A DNA stretch of 64,000 nt from Paramacrobiotus metropolitanus. Taxonomy: Eukaryota; Tardigrada; Eutardigrada; Parachela; Macrobiotidae. The translations under genes were made by a program, and so were the position numbers. Under the pieces are notes generated by a model, which was not told where the DNA came from, searched no databases, and saw only the letters and a list, made by a program, of their open reading frames with translations. Positions within the stretch are counted from its first letter, which is position 1; every line of letters starts with the position of its first letter. Below, piece after piece: positions 18,788 through 28,332 of the stretch. The stretch is taken from NCBI RefSeq assembly GCF_019649055.1, contig NW_026570225.1, positions 1,054,001-1,118,000 on the forward strand. The letters are read 5' to 3'.

Positions 18788-20344
18788 TACGCGCCTCGGT
18801 TCCGACCCACAGAAGGTCGAGTACCACCAAGAAGGCCGTTTAGAGGCCAGTATGGAAGAGTGAACGACCTTCCAGCTGGATTCTACCAGCAGCCACAACG
18901 GCCCCCACGAGCACCAGCTCCTCAGCCGGAACCATACTCGGCCGGATATCCAGACCAACAAGGTCGGGGATACCAAGACCAACAAGGTCGGGGATATCCA
19001 CAACAACAGAATTATGGATACCCGGATCAACAGTATCAGTACTATCCTGACCAACAAGGTCGGGGATACCCGGAACAAGGTTGGGAAGCAAACCCTCCCC
19101 CACCGCCTGCCATGGACGCCCAACAAGCGGCTAACCGGGCATTTCAGGAAACAATGATACGTGTATGTGCCCGCGGACGCACACAGAAACTGCCGGAATT
19201 TGACGGTGACCATAACAAACTTGAGGGATGGTTAAAACAAATCCGTCGATTCTACGCAGAAGCACAGGAATGGCATGAATCGGATCACACATTCATGACT
19301 GACCTCATCTCGCGACTCGAAGGCCAAGCCGCACAATGGCACAGAGACACCGCCGGCAGTGAACCAGCCGGAGGATGGCCAGTCAACCTTTGGTTGGCTA
19401 AGTTCGAAGAGCGGTTCGGAGACAAAAACAAGGAAATCAACGCCGTAACCGCCATGGCCAAACGAAAGTACCGCTTTGGACAAGAGACGCCGGAACAGTA
19501 CTATGACGCCATGATGAACATCAAGTCCCGATGCGACACCATAACGGATCAAATGGCACTCTTTCACTTGAAGGATAACATCCATGAACCCAAGTTACGA
19601 GAAGCCTTGGAGATCCGTATGCCGGCAACTCCGGTAGAACTGCGCGACTACATACGCCAGTTCGTAAACGGAAAGGAGATGTACGACGTGGTGAAGGGAT
19701 CACGGGATACAGACTATGCCCGGGTCCGAGCAACAACGCCGACACCAGCTCCTTTACCGCAGGCGCCAGTACAAACAGTGTACCAGCCATACATGATGCC
19801 GGGATACCAAAGTCCACCGGCAACGTACGTGCAACCGTCCGTACCAATGACGCCACCTGCGCAAATGGCGCCGGTCCAGCAACCGACCTGGGCCGGAGTG
19901 GCGGCTGTCAACGTGGCAGCACCCCAACCAGTAGCCGGAGCCCCAACAAATAACTACGGAGGCCCAAGTCCTGGCTCTGAAGGTAACCAGAATAACGGAA
20001 ATTCTGACTATAACCAAAACGCAAACCAGGGATACCCCGCTTACGGTCAGAATCCCACACAAGGATTCGGCGGCGGAGGTTATGGTCGCGGAAAAGGACG
20101 TGGCGGCGGAAATCGCGGTCGCGGTAACCGCGGCGGAGGCGGAAACCAACAGGGTAACCGACCTTCCCAAGCACAACAGAGTGCTCGGCAATTCACTACC
20201 TACGCGGATAAGATGGAACAACTGTTCCTTCAATGGACGCTAGCGGACAGCTTCACTTGCCACTTTTGCAAGTTCGGGAACCACCCCCAGGCACGCTGCG
20301 CGTTCATCGGCACTCGGGTACAGGACAACCCGAATCGCCGCTGA
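18788..20344 (+). CDS. gag: Gag (capsid and CCHC nucleocapsid)
   Basis: The frame is the same as ORF1 and opens directly after its UAG. No ATG sits near its start, so synthesis by readthrough, or from an unseen start, is plausible. The N-terminus is Pro/Gln/Tyr/Gly-rich with repeats of YPDQQGRG. The middle, counted from the GTG at 18860 (about residues 110-270), is a retrotransposon Gag domain (LPEFDGDHNKLEGWLKQIRR, then the WLAKFEERFGDKNK block). A Gly/Arg/Asn-rich RGG-like stretch precedes one zinc knuckle, CHFCKFGNHPQARC, which fits CX2CX4HX4C (Cys467, Cys470, His475, Cys480 on that count). Gag forms the particle and binds the genomic RNA. It ends in UGA at 20342 with the frame again open beyond it. 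Confidence 0.88.
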   Translation, partial: YAPRFRPTEGRVPPRRPFRGQYGRVNDLPAGFYQQPQRPPRAPAPQPEPYSAGYPDQQGRGYQDQQGRGYPQQQNYGYPDQQYQYYPDQQGRGYPEQGWEANPPPPPAMDAQQAANRAFQETMIRVCARGRTQKLPEFDGDHNKLEGWLKQIRRFYAEAQEWHESDHTFMTDLISRLEGQAAQWHRDTAGSEPAGGWPVNLWLAKFEERFGDKNKEINAVTAMAKRKYRFGQETPEQYYDAMMNIKSRCDTITDQMALFHLKDNIHEPKLREALEIRMPATPVELRDYIRQFVNGKEMYDVVKGSRDTDYARVRATTPTPAPLPQAPVQTVYQPYMMPGYQSPPATYVQPSVPMTPPAQMAPVQQPTWAGVAAVNVAAPQPVAGAPTNNYGGPSPGSEGNQNNGNSDYNQNANQGYPAYGQNPTQGFGGGGYGRGKGRGGGNRGRGNRGGGGNQQGNRPSQAQQSARQFTTYADKMEQLFLQWTLADSFTCHFCKFGNHPQARCAFIGTRVQDNPNRR

Positions 20345-20638
20345 TACGAGGATTGGCATACGCGATACCTGACGGGAGGATCGTTGGGTTCGGCCAACCC
20401 GAACTCGGCACAGATCGTGCCACCCCCGCGCCAACGCCAACAAGGAGGAGGCTCGGGCGGCGCTGGTAACGGAAACCAGCAGACCGGCTCAGGAAGTGGG
20501 TCCGGCGGAAATCGCAGGTATAGCGGGGGTCAACAAGGATCCCCGGAGCAGCGGCAACAGTTACCGCCACATCAACCCTTTGGCGCGCCGTCACCCAACA
20601 ACGGGCCGGCTCGGGGAAACCCCTCGGAAAACGCCTAA
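20345..20638 (+). CDS. in-frame extension after Gag, Gly/Gln/Pro/Ser-rich
   Basis: 98 sense-frame codons continue the Gag frame after the UGA at 20342-20344 and end at TAA 20636. The sequence is low complexity with stretches of GGGSGGAGNG and SGSGSGG type and has no ATG at its start. It may be the C-terminal tail of Gag reached by readthrough, or Gag tail cut off by a point mutation in this copy. A GGGTT/AACCC inverted repeat lies about 40 bases after the stop. Confidence 0.5.
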   Translation, partial: YEDWHTRYLTGGSLGSANPNSAQIVPPPRQRQQGGGSGGAGNGNQQTGSGSGSGGNRRYSGGQQGSPEQRQQLPPHQPFGAPSPNNGPARGNPSENA

Positions 20639-20643
20639 GGTAG

Positions 20644-22446
20644 ATGAGCTCCGGTGACTCATTCGACCTGCGACATCCCACCGAACCACCGGACAAGGAT
20701 AACATTACTAACCAATCGTACCTTAACCGGACATCACCGGAACCCACAACAGAAGGGGTAGACATCCAACGGATGGATGCATTGGTCACACAATTTGGTC
20801 TGAACCATAACAGTACGGAAGAAGAGTTCGTGAACGCATTCTCGGCTTCAACAGAAGAAGCCACAATGGCCAGAACAATGGCAGAACGACTTGGAATTTT
20901 TGTCAACAATGGCAAAATTGAGGTCCGGACCGGAACGCAACGAATACCCGACCTACCTGACCCAGCGCATCAACTTGGCGTTGGAACGTCAGAGGTCGGA
21001 ACGCAAGAAATGCTCGACCCACGCAGCACAAACAATGTGACTGCGCCGCCCGCCACAGAAAGTGACGCAGGACGGACCGGCCACGAAAGCTGGACCGGAC
21101 TGCCGGTGAGAAGAAACTCAACCGAGCAGCCCAGACAAGGGCCAAGACGCGGAGGACCGGGACGCCGATTCACGCAAAGGGGCAACAGAAACTACCCCCG
21201 AGTATCATCCGCACGCGCAACGGATCGATACGCTGCGACGATGGCAGCCATCGACCTCACCGAAAAACCGGAAGGAGAAGTCGAAATATGGGAAGAAGTC
21301 CCACTGGAAGCACAGGTACCCACTTACTCTCGGCCGGAGCAAGCGGACCTCTTCCAACCTCAACCGGCAAGAACTGTAGCCGGATCTCGGACGTTCGTAA
21401 ACTTCGATTACATGTGGTCACAATTGAGGCCAACAGAAGCCCCGATGCAAGATCGGATACGAGAGCAAACACGACGGTTCGAAACCACCGACGTGCTGGA
21501 GGACGGAGTAGCTAACCGAACTCAGGTGCAGGAAGTGGTCACAGCCGAAGTGCAACCGACTCAAGGTACGCTGACGCCAACAGAAGGCGAACCAGTTTCC
21601 TTAATCCCCGTCACACCGACAGTACGGGAAGTCACCTTCGAAAAAGGGACTCACAAGAAACCAAAGACGGTCAGAGCCTGGACACACGCAATCCAGATCG
21701 GACCAACGCCCACAATGGCGATGCTCGACACAGGAGCGGAGACTTTGCTGATCGAACAACGGTTTTGCGAACAAAACAACCTGCCGATACAACCTCTCGG
21801 CCATTACACTCGGATACTTGGCGTAGGCGGACAAGTTGCCTTCACCGTAACTCACTGTTGCACCGTACCGGTAACGCTGCAGGGATTTACGAGCCATCAC
21901 ACTTTCCACGTTCAACCGGATAACGCGGACATCCCAGTGTTACTTGGATGCGATTACCTTCATTCCAAGTTTTCCTTCGTGCTAACGCCCATTCCTAATC
22001 CAGAACGACCTGGAGGAATGACGGTAGTGCAGTCTATCCCGATACCAGAGGCATCGGGCACGGTAATAAGTGAAGCAAGGATAAGTCGGCTTGATCACCC
22101 GTCAAACCCCCCGCCCAACAACATTTGCCGTGACTGCCGGGATACTAACCGTACTCTGACCGAGGAAATGCAACTGCACAACGCCATCGAAGCGTACGAA
22201 GAGAGGATACGGACCGGAAAACTACGTCCGCAGAAACGCATACTTAAGACGGTAGTCAGGTCTATCCCGATACCAGAGGCACCCGCCACGGAAGCGGATG
22301 CCACCTTAGAAGTCCAACAGAAGTATCGGACTTGGTTCACGGGAATTCAACATTTCCTCAACCGACGGACGTTGGAAATGTTGGCCACTCTGCAACAGAA
22401 CGGAGCGGTAACCACTGACCAGATACAGGAAGCACAACGGACATGA
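20644..22446 (+). CDS. pro: protease-containing ORF
   Basis: ATG at 20644 follows the previous TAA by five bases and lies in another frame. Of the 600 residues, the first 340 are polar and unrecognised, with a short Arg-rich patch (RRGGPGRRFTQRGNR). The retropepsin-like domain spans about residues 345-450: catalytic LDTGAETLLIE (Asp362, Thr363, Gly364) and the C-terminal IPVLLGCDYLHSKF, which is the usual ILG-type motif. Cleaves the polyprotein. The last 130 residues contain two copies of a SIPIPEA motif. Ends in UGA at 22444, with the same frame open downstream. Confidence 0.82.
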   Translation: MSSGDSFDLRHPTEPPDKDNITNQSYLNRTSPEPTTEGVDIQRMDALVTQFGLNHNSTEEEFVNAFSASTEEATMARTMAERLGIFVNNGKIEVRTGTQRIPDLPDPAHQLGVGTSEVGTQEMLDPRSTNNVTAPPATESDAGRTGHESWTGLPVRRNSTEQPRQGPRRGGPGRRFTQRGNRNYPRVSSARATDRYAATMAAIDLTEKPEGEVEIWEEVPLEAQVPTYSRPEQADLFQPQPARTVAGSRTFVNFDYMWSQLRPTEAPMQDRIREQTRRFETTDVLEDGVANRTQVQEVVTAEVQPTQGTLTPTEGEPVSLIPVTPTVREVTFEKGTHKKPKTVRAWTHAIQIGPTPTMAMLDTGAETLLIEQRFCEQNNLPIQPLGHYTRILGVGGQVAFTVTHCCTVPVTLQGFTSHHTFHVQPDNADIPVLLGCDYLHSKFSFVLTPIPNPERPGGMTVVQSIPIPEASGTVISEARISRLDHPSNPPPNNICRDCRDTNRTLTEEMQLHNAIEAYEERIRTGKLRPQKRILKTVVRSIPIPEAPATEADATLEVQQKYRTWFTGIQHFLNRRTLEMLATLQQNGAVTTDQIQEAQRT

Positions 22447-23649
22447 GAACCTGTAATAGCTCTCACCGAAGACATCGATGATGAGGCTTGGGAATGGGAA
22501 GATGAACGAGTCCCAATTCACCGGCAGTACATGGAATACGGACTTCCTGTACCACGCCCTCTGGAGATACCCTACCAAGAACTGGGCGGAGCACTCTTCA
22601 GTTACATGCGACAAGTACAGTTGTATGGAGAATCCACAACATCTGCGTTTTGGAAACGGTACGGCGAGGATACCTCAATAACAAGGAAGATCCCCGACCC
22701 GTTACCGGCAACAATGGAACACTCACCGAAGGATGTGAAGTTTGTCAACAGTCTACAGAAACCGACTGAAAACACGCAAATCGGCGAAACTGACCGACCA
22801 GAATGTTGCATAATTTGCAACGACAATATTGATGGAGTCATCCGGACGCTGAAGACCCATCATGACCTGACTTGGGTTGACGGCAGACCGTCGTCACCGG
22901 CCCCTCCGCAACCAGATCGGAAGGTAAACTCAAGCCGGAAAACTAAATTAGTAGCTAACCATTGGCTGAGCAACATAAGCTCACAGCCATCCGACCTGGA
23001 GAAACAGGAAGGAGAAAGTCGACCGACCCAACCGACGGATACGGCCGACCTACCGACCTCAGAACTCGCAAAAAGCAATGTGCCACCGACCACAGAAGTC
23101 GGACATGGTAACATGCCAGAGGTCGACCTTGAAAGTGGATCAGCCATAGAGATCGAAGACTACGATTCGGATGGCTCGGACGTACAAAGTTCGAGTGATT
23201 CACCGGACACGGGCTCCGATAATGAACCTTCGGAAGAATCCGAAGAGGATGATGATGAAGAATTCGACCCGTCAGTACGGAACTGTAGGTCGGACAAACC
23301 GCGGAATGACGACTCGGATGACTCTTCCGAGGAGGATGAAAAACCGACCTATGATGTCAGGCTAACAAAAGCATTGCGGTCCATCATCCATACTGAACTT
23401 ATAGTCGACACTCCTCCGGAACAAACCGGACAGGAAAAGCCAGTCGATCCCGAGCAACAAGCGGAACTGGAACAACTTCAAATTCTGAGAGAATTTGGAG
23501 GAGGTGAACCGGAGAAAGACGATCTCCGACCTTCGACGATAGTAGTCCAGCAGTTGACAACGGAACAACCAACATCGGTTAACTTGACTGACCAACAGAA
23601 GTCGGAGCAACCGCGCCCATTGCAAAAGTTAACTCAATTACGGAGCTGA
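22447..23649 (+). CDS. unrecognised acidic ORF between protease and RT
   Basis: It continues the protease frame after the single UGA, so it may be the C-terminal part of the same protein. The first methionine is at 22531. About 400 codons. It holds a possible zinc motif, CCIICNDN (CX2C) followed by a His-rich THHD, then a long disordered and strongly acidic region rich in Asp, Ser and Glu (about 23150-23350). No known family. Its last 58 bases overlap the RT frame, which is one base back, so a -1 frameshift is the likely link to Pol. I see no canonical slippery heptamer in the overlap. Confidence 0.55.
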   Translation, partial: EPVIALTEDIDDEAWEWEDERVPIHRQYMEYGLPVPRPLEIPYQELGGALFSYMRQVQLYGESTTSAFWKRYGEDTSITRKIPDPLPATMEHSPKDVKFVNSLQKPTENTQIGETDRPECCIICNDNIDGVIRTLKTHHDLTWVDGRPSSPAPPQPDRKVNSSRKTKLVANHWLSNISSQPSDLEKQEGESRPTQPTDTADLPTSELAKSNVPPTTEVGHGNMPEVDLESGSAIEIEDYDSDGSDVQSSSDSPDTGSDNEPSEESEEDDDEEFDPSVRNCRSDKPRNDDSDDSSEEDEKPTYDVRLTKALRSIIHTELIVDTPPEQTGQEKPVDPEQQAELEQLQILREFGGGEPEKDDLRPSTIVVQQLTTEQPTSVNLTDQQKSEQPRPLQKLTQLRS

Positions 23650-25990
23650 ACTTGGGCAACAAGCACCCACAAGTTCACCATTTGGCACTGGACCCGTTCA
23701 TCGACTCGAAGCCGCTAGACCGACAAGTGGTCTTCAACAGCGAGCGCGTCTCTCTCCCACCATACTCAACGTGTTCTATCAAGGTACGGACGGCTAAACC
23801 AATGGACCCGATGAGAACCATCTACTTCTACACTTTACGGCGGAAGCACCGACCTATCCGACCGATTGAAGCCAAAATTGAGATCCGACCTCAGATAGAC
23901 ACGGCCTGGATAAACATCCAGAACTTAACTCGTCAACCGAAGATACTGAAGAAGGGCATAAAACTTGGCCACATGCAGTACAGCGACATGTACGAACCGG
24001 ACATCGACAACGAACACGTCGAGTGGGACCTCCCACATGGAATCGCCAAGACATGGCCGCCCAAACCGGAACCGAGGCCATCACCAAAATTTGAAATTTT
24101 CGAGGCGACAGGAGTCAGAGCTCAACGGAAAGTAAAACTCCTACCTCGGGCGATAACCCAAGCCCATGTCGTTATGGATGTAGCAGTATCCACCGGACAG
24201 AAACTAATGTACCTTGGTGGATCCGACCCCCAACGAGACGGAGTCGAAATGATGGATGGCGTAACGAAACATGACGGGAGACGATTTACCGTCATGGTAG
24301 CCAACCATACTCACCGTGAGGTCACCTTACGAAAAGGCGAACCCATGGGCAGAGTCGAACCGTTCCAAATGATGACGGACGACCAGAGAATCGAAGAAGC
24401 GAGAATACGCTCAGCTCAAGTAGAGGAAGAAGACGCGGAATCCCAGGAGGAACGACGAAAAATCATCGACTCCATGAACTTCGGTAAGAACTTAACCGAC
24501 GAACAACTTGCCCAACTTAAGGCAGTTGCCTGGGAATACCGGACCGTCTTCCCAACCTCGAAGAAACCATATGGAGACGTCAAAGGTGTAACACACACCA
24601 TTGACGTCCAAGGTGCACAGCCGATCAAGATGAACCCCACCAGAACAAGCTGGAAGGGACGTGAATTCATCCAAAAACATGTGCAGGAGATGCTCGACCA
24701 AGGAGTCATCGAACCTTCATCGGCTGCATGGAGCTTCCCCGTCGTCTTAGCCGCGAAACGGAACGGAGACGGCACGGTAGGAACCCGTTTCTGCATCAAC
24801 TACATAAAGTTGAATGCGGTAACGAAAAAGAATAATTACCCATTACCGAACCCGGACGAGCTACTGGACCAGTGCGCCGGAATGGAGTACTACGGTAAAG
24901 TGGACTGTCAGTCCGGCTTTTGGCAAATTCCCATGGATGAAAACTCCAAGGATTACACAACCTTCGTAACACCGAAGGAATGTGGAGATTCAATCGTATG
25001 CCATTTGGAGTCTGCAACGGACCAGCGACCTTCCAGATGCATATGGACAAGATAACGGCATCAGCCCGGAAGAAAGGCGTGTTTGCTTACATTGACGATA
25101 TCATATTCTTCGGTAAAACATTCGAAGATTTCGTCGAGGCCTTCCGAGTGACTCTCGAATGCCTCAGGGATGCCGGATTCACCATCAAACCCTCCAAATG
25201 CGAGGTCGGAACGGACAAAATGCTGTTCCTCGGACACGTCCTCAGTAAGGACGGAGTCCAAACCGACGATGAAAAAGTTGCAGCCATAGCTCAACACGAC
25301 TACCCGAAGACGGAACGCCAACTGAGGTCGTTCCTGGGGTTGGCTAACTATTATCGGAAGTTCATCCGAGGATACGCCCAGAAGACATCGAAGATGTACG
25401 AGCTCCTACGGAAGGACCAGAACATCAAAAAGGACTGGACAGAGGCCCACACGGCTGAGTTCAACGAAATTAAGAAGGCGTTAACAGAAGCGCCAGTACT
25501 GGCAAAGTTCGACCCGTCAAAAGAGACCGTCATCGAATGTGACGCAAGCGGAGCCGGACTTGGCGCGGTGTTATCCCAGGACGGACATCCGATCGCCTAT
25601 GCCAGCAGAGTCTTACACGGACCCGAACTCAACTATGGAGTTACGGAATGGGAATGTTTGGCCGTGGTATGGGCAGTGCAGAAATTCAAGCACTACATCG
25701 ACCATGGACCTTTCACCGTACAAACGGATCACCGAGCATTGCAGAACCTGCTCAGATGCGAGTCAAACCGACCTGGCATCAACCCTCAACTTACACGATG
25801 GGCACTGGCTTTACAAGGACGGGACATAACCATCAAGTATAAGCCGGGAGTATTCTGCGACAATGCGGACGCCTTGTCGAGGTGGCCACTCGAACGCAGT
25901 GACGACACGAAGAGTTGGATCAGGTGCCTAACTTCGAAGACTTTAAGGACGAAATTAAAGTCTGCACCGTACGCACCTTACGACGTCTGA
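23592..25990 (+). pseudogene. pol: reverse transcriptase-RNase H of the giant element, frame-broken in this copy
   Basis: The frame opens at 23592, inside the end of the previous ORF. RT begins near 24560 and has the usual Ty3/gypsy blocks: the GVIEPSSAAWSFPVVL segment, the RFCINYIKLNAVT segment, and the KVDCQSGFWQIPM segment containing the first catalytic Asp. Close to 24975-24980 the frame changes by one base inside the RT palm and the first frame runs to a stop at 25055. The rest reads in another frame: the MPFGVCNGPATFQ block, FAYIDDIIFF (catalytic Asp pair at 25094-25099), FLGHVLSKDG, LGLANYYRKFI, then RNase H (ECDASGAGLGAVL, TEWECLAVVWA, VQTDHRALQNL) ending in the DNADALSRWPL block. A break at this point is not a normal recoding site, so it is a mutation or an assembly error. 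The end overlaps integrase by 88 bases. Confidence 0.9.
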
Positions 25991-28251
25991 AGGATAACGC
26001 ATACAAGAAGAAGAAGAGGGATGAGAAGGAATCACCAGAAATTCCACTCTCACCACCTCTCCCCGGATGCAACGTCATTTCGGACTGGGATGACCTGAGT
26101 ACCACAGAAGTACGGGTCGTTAACATACCAGCTCCGAAGACGCCGGAACCGAACATAACGGAACCAACCATCCGGACCGCAAACACAGCGGAAGAGTCGG
26201 ACGAGTCAAGCCCACATGGCGAGACACTCGTACCACCCGTGTCAACAAACGCGGAACTGCGGAAAGCACAGCTGCGAGACCCGCACTTACGGAAGATAAT
26301 CGATGAACTGGAGAACCTGGATAAACTCGACTACAAATCGAAGTACACCGAGCACTACCAGATGGCTCAAGGACTCCTGTATCGATTGAAGACAATCAAC
26401 GACAAGCTGGAACGATGCTTTGTCGTACCTCTCTTCATGCGAACGAACATCATACGGTCGCTACATGCTGGGAAAACCGGAAACCACTTCGGACGTAACA
26501 AGACGGTCGAAGCATTGAAGTTGGGTTACTATTGGGAACGAATGTCAACGGATGTCTTTGAATACATTCGGAAATGCCGACAGTGCATTTTGGCCAACAA
26601 GGTCCGACGTCCCCCACCGGGTAAACTCCAAAAGATGGAGGTTGGCGAAGCTTGGTATCGCATCTACGCGGACTTCAAGGGACCTTTACCTCGAACGCAG
26701 ACGAAAGGATACCAATACATCGCAGTGGTAACTGACCAGCTGACGAAGTTCACCATCGCCCGGGCAACTAAAACGAACACCGCGAAGGAATTCGAAAAGT
26801 TCTTCGTGGAAGATGTCCTGCTGAAGTATGGAATGCCGACCTTCATTCACTCGGACCGAGGAACACACTTCACGGCAAAGACATTCGCTAAGGTCGCAAG
26901 AATCTTCGGCATCCAACATACGCTTGGAACGGCCTATCACCCAGAAGGTCAAGGACAAGTCGAACGGCAAATGCAGACGATATGGGACGGAATACGAAAG
27001 TTCTGCAACATGAAGGACGGACACCGTTGGCACAGAGCCTTACCATACGTCGTCTGCGGGATGAACAGAGCAGTCCATGCCTCGACGAAACATTCACCGT
27101 ATCACATGCTGTATGGTCGAGAAATGACCATGCCCCAGGACTTGGTAGCCGGAACGAACGCACCGGAGCAGTATACGGACAAAGAACATTACATCAGGCG
27201 GATTAAAGAACGACTTCAACGGGCTCATGAAATTGCGCGCATCAACATCGATGAAGCCTTCGAACGGAGTGCCGAAATTTACAATAAGAAGAAGTCGTCA
27301 CAAACCTTCAAACCACGGGATAAGGTAACGGTGGAATTTCCAACTAAGGACCCCGCCAGGATGGAACGATATGACGGAGAGTGGACGGTCATCAGTCATG
27401 TTGGCCCGAACAATCTGCTACTCCGAAGTGAAGACGGACGTGAAGACACCGTTGCCGTCGACCGAGTAAAACACTTCCCAGCCGACGCACGTCGACCAGT
27501 AACTCGGTCATCTGGTCAAAAGAAACCGGATAACGACCTGGGAACCGACCCCACAGAAGGGAAGGCAACCAGTAAGTCGAGTAAAAAGCCCGAAGTAACC
27601 GTCGAGCAATCGGAGAAAACGGACTTAACCGACCAACCTGAAGTAACGGTTAAGAAAAGAGGTCGAGGTCGACCTCGGAAGAAACCGCCGATGGACTTCG
27701 AGACACCAGCCCTGCAGGAACTGCAGAAGCAGAACGTGATACCAGATGAGCCCAAACCGACCTTGGAGAAACCAAAAGAGTCGGACAACAAGTCCGGAAC
27801 ACTGGTTCAGCCATCCAATCAACCTCTGGAAGAACCCACGAAGTCGGTAACTAAATCGACGAGGAAGAAGAAGTCGGATAAGACGACCGACCCGGCGGCA
27901 CCGACCACAGAAGTCGAAGTAGCCGACCAGGGGGTCGCACCGGCTAAGTCAAAACGGACTTACAAGAAGAGAACGGTTAAACCAACCGATCCGGCGGCAC
28001 CGACCACGGAAGTCGAAGTATCCGACCAGGAGGTCGAACCGCCCAAGCCGAAACAGAAAATCGGAACTGTTAAGAAACCGAAGCTGACAGCACAACAAGT
28101 GCTGGAGGAAACTGAAGTCGCTGAAGACGAAGCCCATAAGGAAATCCTCGATAGAATTTCGGAAGGACGGGCGGACTCGGAGAAACCAGTCAAAATAGCA
28201 AAATCAAAGACACCTAAACAAGCAGTCACAACAGAACAGACTCAGTCATAG
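25903..28251 (+). CDS. int: integrase with AT-hook tail
   Basis: The frame opens at 25903, overlapping the RNase H end, and lies one base back from it. Residues below are counted from the TTG at 25915. HHCC zinc-binding region: His184, His190, Cys221, Cys224. Catalytic core: Asp253 (YADFKGPL), Asp314 (HSDRGTHF) and Glu350 (GQGQVERQMQ), that is DX35E. Next comes a module with MERYDGEWTVISHVGPNNLL that resembles the GPY/F module of Ty3/gypsy integrases. The last 240 residues are a Lys/Pro-rich tail with KKRGRGRPRKKPP at about 580-592, a typical AT-hook with a GRP core, and two repeats of PAAPTTEVEV. Integrases of this group often carry a chromodomain here; the AT-hook may replace it for target choice, which is inference. 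Ends in TAG. Confidence 0.92.
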   Translation, partial: RHEELDQVPNFEDFKDEIKVCTVRTLRRLKDNAYKKKKRDEKESPEIPLSPPLPGCNVISDWDDLSTTEVRVVNIPAPKTPEPNITEPTIRTANTAEESDESSPHGETLVPPVSTNAELRKAQLRDPHLRKIIDELENLDKLDYKSKYTEHYQMAQGLLYRLKTINDKLERCFVVPLFMRTNIIRSLHAGKTGNHFGRNKTVEALKLGYYWERMSTDVFEYIRKCRQCILANKVRRPPPGKLQKMEVGEAWYRIYADFKGPLPRTQTKGYQYIAVVTDQLTKFTIARATKTNTAKEFEKFFVEDVLLKYGMPTFIHSDRGTHFTAKTFAKVARIFGIQHTLGTAYHPEGQGQVERQMQTIWDGIRKFCNMKDGHRWHRALPYVVCGMNRAVHASTKHSPYHMLYGREMTMPQDLVAGTNAPEQYTDKEHYIRRIKERLQRAHEIARINIDEAFERSAEIYNKKKSSQTFKPRDKVTVEFPTKDPARMERYDGEWTVISHVGPNNLLLRSEDGREDTVAVDRVKHFPADARRPVTRSSGQKKPDNDLGTDPTEGKATSKSSKKPEVTVEQSEKTDLTDQPEVTVKKRGRGRPRKKPPMDFETPALQELQKQNVIPDEPKPTLEKPKESDNKSGTLVQPSNQPLEEPTKSVTKSTRKKKSDKTTDPAAPTTEVEVADQGVAPAKSKRTYKKRTVKPTDPAAPTTEVEVSDQEVEPPKPKQKIGTVKKPKLTAQQVLEETEVAEDEAHKEILDRISEGRADSEKPVKIAKSKTPKQAVTTEQTQS

Positions 28252-28332
28252 GGCCATAGGCGTAACTTAGAATAAGTTATAGTCATAGGTAGCTTAACAG
28301 TAGCTAGGTATAGGCCGACCTTTGGTGTCGAA
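28252..28332 (+). other. short untranslated spacer after integrase
   Basis: 81 bases with stops in all forward frames, rich in TAG/TAA words. It separates the pol region from the accessory ORF block, which starts with a proper ATG at 28333. It could hold an internal translation start signal or be spliced over; nothing more can be read from it. Confidence 0.5.
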
